A DNA stretch of 64,000 nucleotides from Parus major (lineage: Eukaryota; Chordata; Aves; Passeriformes; Paridae), in contig NC_031772.1 in NCBI RefSeq assembly GCF_001522545.3, positions 3,869,787-3,933,786 of the forward strand, in the 5' to 3' direction. Under the pieces are notes generated by a model. That model worked only from the letters and a program-made list of their open reading frames with translations, had not been told where the DNA came from and ran no database searches. Positions 59,644-64,000 of this stretch are shown here, in pieces (positions within the stretch are counted from its first letter, which is position 1; each line of letters starts with the position of its first letter). A program made the position numbers and the translations under genes.

Positions 59644-62600
59644 CTGCAAACAGAAGCAAAGCAAGGCTGGGATGTTTCATCCATGGGCTTCGCCATGGTT
59701 CCAACTCAAAAAGTGAGGCTGGCTTAAAAGGAATGATGACAAATGGTGCTTCTAAGGTAAACAGAGAACTGAACTCAAATCTTAAGAGCAGTAGAGTCAT
59801 CTACAGCCAAAACCAACACAGGCATCTACAAGCAACATGTCTGAGCTTAGCTGATCATTTGCCACCTTTTTCTTGTTGGCAACTTTTTATGTTGTAAGTT
59901 TTTCACACTTAGGAACATATAGAATATTCTTTCATGTTGCTTTCAGAAACTACTTTTAATCTACAGGTAGTAAGATTGCCATATGTGAGTCACATTTCAA
60001 ATAAACAATTCACAGTTGGACTGAACTGTCACTAAATGCAGTCAAATTTGTAATTGGAGTCTGTACTGGTGAATTTGTAACTAGAATCTGTACCTGAATA
60101 ATTATATCAATATCTTCTGGACAAATGAAAAAAGCTGTGGCTCTGGTAAGAACTTCCCTCATGCATGAGCTAACTAAAACAAGAGCCTGCTTGCAAAATC
60201 TCATGTTTGTATTTGCACATGAAACTTTGATATTAACGTCCAATTTCAATATATATAGTACTTGAGGTAAGGAGGGAAAAAAAGGGATAGGAAATATAAA
60301 AAAAATAAAAAAAATAAAAAAAGGCAAAATGAAATTCTGCAGCTCTGTGTATCTGTACTTGCAAAATTTCCTGAAGATGTCATGGAATTTTCATCAGTAA
60401 AAATCTTTAGGAACATGTCCACAAACAAGGTGTAAGTACAAATTCATCCTGAAGACAAGAGATTGTGAGACCACTTGAGATCCTTCCAACCCAGTGTTTC
60501 CACACACATACTTTCAATTAAAAATTTCAGTGCCCTTCATTCTTGTTCCCAGAAATGAAAGAAAATGAGAGAATCTGAAGAAAATGAGAATCTTCTGAAA
60601 GGGACAATCAGGGCCTGAATTACTCCAGATATTTTTCTCTTAAAATGCCTTCTATGTTTTAAAGCCTCTGTCCAAGTCCTTGAAGGTGCAGTTTCAAAGG
60701 AGAGACACTAATGAGGAAAAATGGTTGAATTTACAGAACTCCAGAAACAGAACCTTTGGAGTTGCCCTCATCCCTGGCAATCAGCTGCTTCCTCTGCAAA
60801 CCCAGAACTGAAATCTAATTTTATTTTTTATAAAAAAGAGATTATCTTGCCTCCACCTAACTAAAAATCACAATTACAGTTCATCTGGGAAAGTTGTCTC
60901 AAAGGAACTTTGTAATCTTTCTTCCTTTCTAACCTATTCTGAAGATGTCTCATTAGGAATATTTGATCTGGCTCCTTGGTAGAATTTACTGTGTGCTCTG
61001 GAAAATAAACTAAGTAGCATTTGAAGTTTTTATGCAGTTTTCTAGGTGGAAGCCTGAATCAATAATGGAGCTTTGGGAAGAACATGGTGGTTCCTGGAAG
61101 TTTTTCCATTATAAACACCTGATATAAAAGCTGTTGTTTGGATGTACGAGGGCAATTCATTAATTACACTGGCAGCAAGATCAACAAGAATATTCTGTTA
61201 CCCATTAAAACCATCCCTCTAAGCCACACTCATGTTTATATTTACAGATACTTCTAAGAGTTATGCAAAAGGAACATGAGATTGGATCCTCCTCAGAGCA
61301 TGGGATGGCATTTCCCTATTCCAGCCCCACCAGCTGAGAACGTGGCACTGGACGTGGTTTTAATAGGATTCTTATTGTACATTAAAAAACAACCCAGCCT
61401 CAAAACCATGTAACAGATGTGTATCTATTACATAGCTGTTAATCCTCAATGGATCAGTTTCACTAATTATCTGTTATTTAATGAACATACAGTAACTAAT
61501 AGATCTGAAAGGGAGACTTTTAATGCTAATATTTAACAGATATGAGTCTATTACGTTGAGTCACAAGTTTTTATAATTTTGAAAACTGAATGCTTTTATA
61601 CAAATTAGTTTTCAAAATTCTGTGGGAGAAAAAAAAAAAGTCTGAGTCGCTGAGCTTAAAGTCTCCTGTGTTTTCTTCCTTTTGGCCTCCAAAAGAGAGG
61701 GTTTAGAGGCTCCTGAGATGAACAGATGAGTAAAGGGGAGTTGGGACTTTGTGGATGTGCTGTTTGCTGAGTTGTTTTTAAAAGTCACATTTTTACCCCC
61801 AAAACTGTCCTAAATAACAACGAACTGTACACATGCAATCCTGAGTGGATAAATCCTGTGTGTTTTTACCTTTGTGCAAATAATAGCTTCCAAATAGGTT
61901 CCTGCTAACAGGTTACAACTCTGACTGCAATTTCATTTGCCTGGATTTCAGCTTTAACAGTCCTCTTTGGCACTATTTCCTCTCTTTTAACCACAAAGAG
62001 CACTCAATTTACAATTAAGATATCATTTTGAAATGATTAATTTTACAGAAGAGTGCATAGTTTAAGTAAATTTCATTGTCTACTGCAACCATGAAAAGGA
62101 ATAGCCGAGGAGAGGACATGCCAACTGTTCTGCAAAAAAACCCTATGAACAAATATGACTATGAATTAACACTTAGTTATCACACAAACAGCCATATATG
62201 TCATCTTAAATGGGAGTTATTTGAGTAATTCAAAAGCTGATGATTTGGAAAAGCAAAGTATTCCAGCTCCTTCTGGTAACTGCATTTCCCATTGTTTCTC
62301 ACTAGGAAATAATCTCTGCTTGGAGTAATTTGCCTTCAAACTTAAGGTCTTGGTTTGAAATCTTCAGGCAGAAGTAGAAGTGTTAAATAATAATGTCCTT
62401 CTTAATTACACAGTGAATCACTCTGTAAGAGAATTAGTAGATTATATCTAATGTCTTACCAGTTACACCAATTTCCAGGCACAGGGAAGGCAAAGTTTTC
62501 CCTACAAGCAAGAAGCAAGGAGCTGAAATTCCCTCTGCATCACATGTGCTCCAAATGAGGGTGGACTATCACCATGTGAGGCTGCATATGGATAAAGAAA

Positions 62601-64000
62601 TTGTCCATTTCTAAATGTTTATGTGGAAATGTGCTGAATTTCCCCTACTATAATGAATAATGCCATGAGCAGACTCTTCTTTTGCTGGTAAACAGATCCA
62701 TTTTTCAGTCCTGTAATCAGTATGCATCTATTTAGCTACTTAACAGCAATGTGCTCTGGTTCATTAGGTAGCTACTGTTGTGTCTCAGCCTAGTTAAAAT
62801 TTCACAGCAAGTTAATCTATTTTATTACAAATGAGAACACAAGTGATAATGTCCTCACCATTTTCCAAACACAGGGTTAACAGTATTTGTAACAAATCAA
62901 TGAGGGCATTTAAATAGGGAAATTGCAAATCTAAAATCTTAACATTTTGTTTTACACATTGATGACTTCATTTTATTTGTCATCTATGTATTTTACAACC
63001 TCATTATTTTTCTTTTTTTCCCCCTTAAAAATGGCTCAGTTCCCCCTGCACCCTGCAGGGCAGCTGGTGCCACACTAGGTAAACTCACAGTAATAAAAGG
63101 AACATTCCTAAATAAAGTAATATTTTCCCCATTTATATTTCTTCCTATTCATAAATTTGCAAGATTAATATTCCAGGTTATAATTGAATGAATTATACAT
63201 AAGGATTCTACAGATTGTGAGAGTTTTATGAAAAATGAAAACATTTCTCAAGATCTCACCTATTTATCTACCTACAGTACCTACTTTATCTCATCTTTTT
63301 TCCTTCCTTTACAGAGCTGTAACATAAATTCTCAAAAAGGACTTTTCCAGTATTTAATCCTCTTGAAGGGTAATATATTTGTCTCACTAAAAATCAGTGT
63401 CCTTCTCTGCCTCAGAAAATGTAGCTACAAAGCTTGACATTGTTAATTTTAGTTGTGATTTAGCTTAACGGCACTGAAGTCATGAACTCACCCAATTTCC
63501 AGACAGATCCTTGACTTCAGCTCAATATCTCTCTTCCCTCCCCTGTGAGGGACTATTCCACACCAATAATAGGAAATACTACACAGTAGTTGCATCCACA
63601 CTAGTTTTATTTGAAATATATATCAACAGCTTACCTATTTTTGACATAATCATCTTGATCTTAATTCCTTGCCTCTGATTTTTTTTATAGTATTGATCTT
63701 CCTTTTATGTCAAGAGTTTAGAGAATTATGCTGCTGGGTTTTCCTTTTTATTTTTCTTTATTCTGAGTTGTAATGTAGTTGTAATTACTCTTCCAAATGT
63801 TAATCTATTAATGAGTTCCTAGAGGATTTAGTGGTATTTCACTGCTGACAAGAAGGTTTTGGAAGTTTATCTGAGTCCTGGATGCTTTATTCAGACATTT
63901 ATCTTGATATTTCATATTTATTTGAGGTGCTGCTGCTCTACAGGGCTCTGCAGCAGCTGGAATTCACTCTCTCTAATGAAATGGAAAGGAAGGAAAAATG
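59644..64000 (-). other. DACH2: DACH2 intron, partial
   Basis: Sequence upstream of the Ser/Pro exon, continuing beyond the window. The acceptor side (TTTGCAG at 59650-59644) is present; the donor is not. I looked on the minus strand for the upstream Met/Ala/Asn-rich DACH exon and did not find it. There is an A-rich AAAAAAAT-type run (60296-60321) and a possible short CR1 scrap (60465-60500); otherwise I see nothing identifiable. Confidence 0.75.
60296..60321. repeat. A-rich (AAAAAAAT)n tract
   Basis: Three A-runs separated by single T bases. It could be a retroposon tail, but no body is identified. Confidence 0.85.

Noticed and set aside
60465..60500. A possible plus-orientation CR1 3' end (GAGATCCTTCCAACCCAGTG)
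   Set aside because: Only about 20 bases resemble CR1 and the terminal repeat is absent; not enough to annotate as an element.

Overview
This is vertebrate nuclear DNA, almost certainly from a songbird (passerine). Two things point there. It carries CR1 LINE fragments of avian type (263-435, 33026-33545, 46784-46888). It also carries, on the minus strand at 50817-50953, a tRNA-Ile-headed SINE with a CR1-like tail that matches my memory of the passerine family TguSINE1. The sequence is AT-rich, gene-poor and intron-rich, with one 430-base assembly gap (17550-17979). I see no prokaryotic, organellar or CRISPR features.

The only gene I can support is the 3' half of DACH2 (dachshund family transcription factor 2), on the minus strand. 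Seven coding exons lie at 59508-59643, 57822-57902, 28075-28220, 27406-27553, 25901-26044, 22850-22915 and 14038-14054. Every junction has GT/AG splice sites and all phases agree, so the seven join into one continuous frame of 245 codons plus a stop. The order is a Ser/Pro-rich linker, a likely cassette exon, a conserved LPPGFP-type segment, the coiled-coil DD2 (Dachbox-C) region over two exons, a short acidic tail exon and a tiny terminal coding piece. The 3' UTR runs to a poly(A) signal at 13451-13456. The N-terminal DNA-binding Dachbox-N exons are outside the window, past position 64000.

Layout: 1-13424 is intergenic sequence downstream of DACH2, with repeats and candidate conserved noncoding DNA. 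13425-14054 is the last exon. 14055-59507 holds the introns and inner exons, dominated by one 29.6 kb intron (28221-57821). 59508-59643 is a CpG-rich exon. 59644-64000 is part of the next intron upstream.

Main points of interest: an in-frame stop that shortens the DACH2 C-terminus relative to the mammalian form as I remember it; an 81-bp phase-symmetric exon resembling a stretch of the paralogue DACH1; a CpG-rich patch around the Ser/Pro exon; and several AT-rich, homeobox/POU-motif-dense segments that may be developmental enhancers. I found no novel biological system. No alignments could be run, so homology statements rest on recognition of the protein families and repeats.
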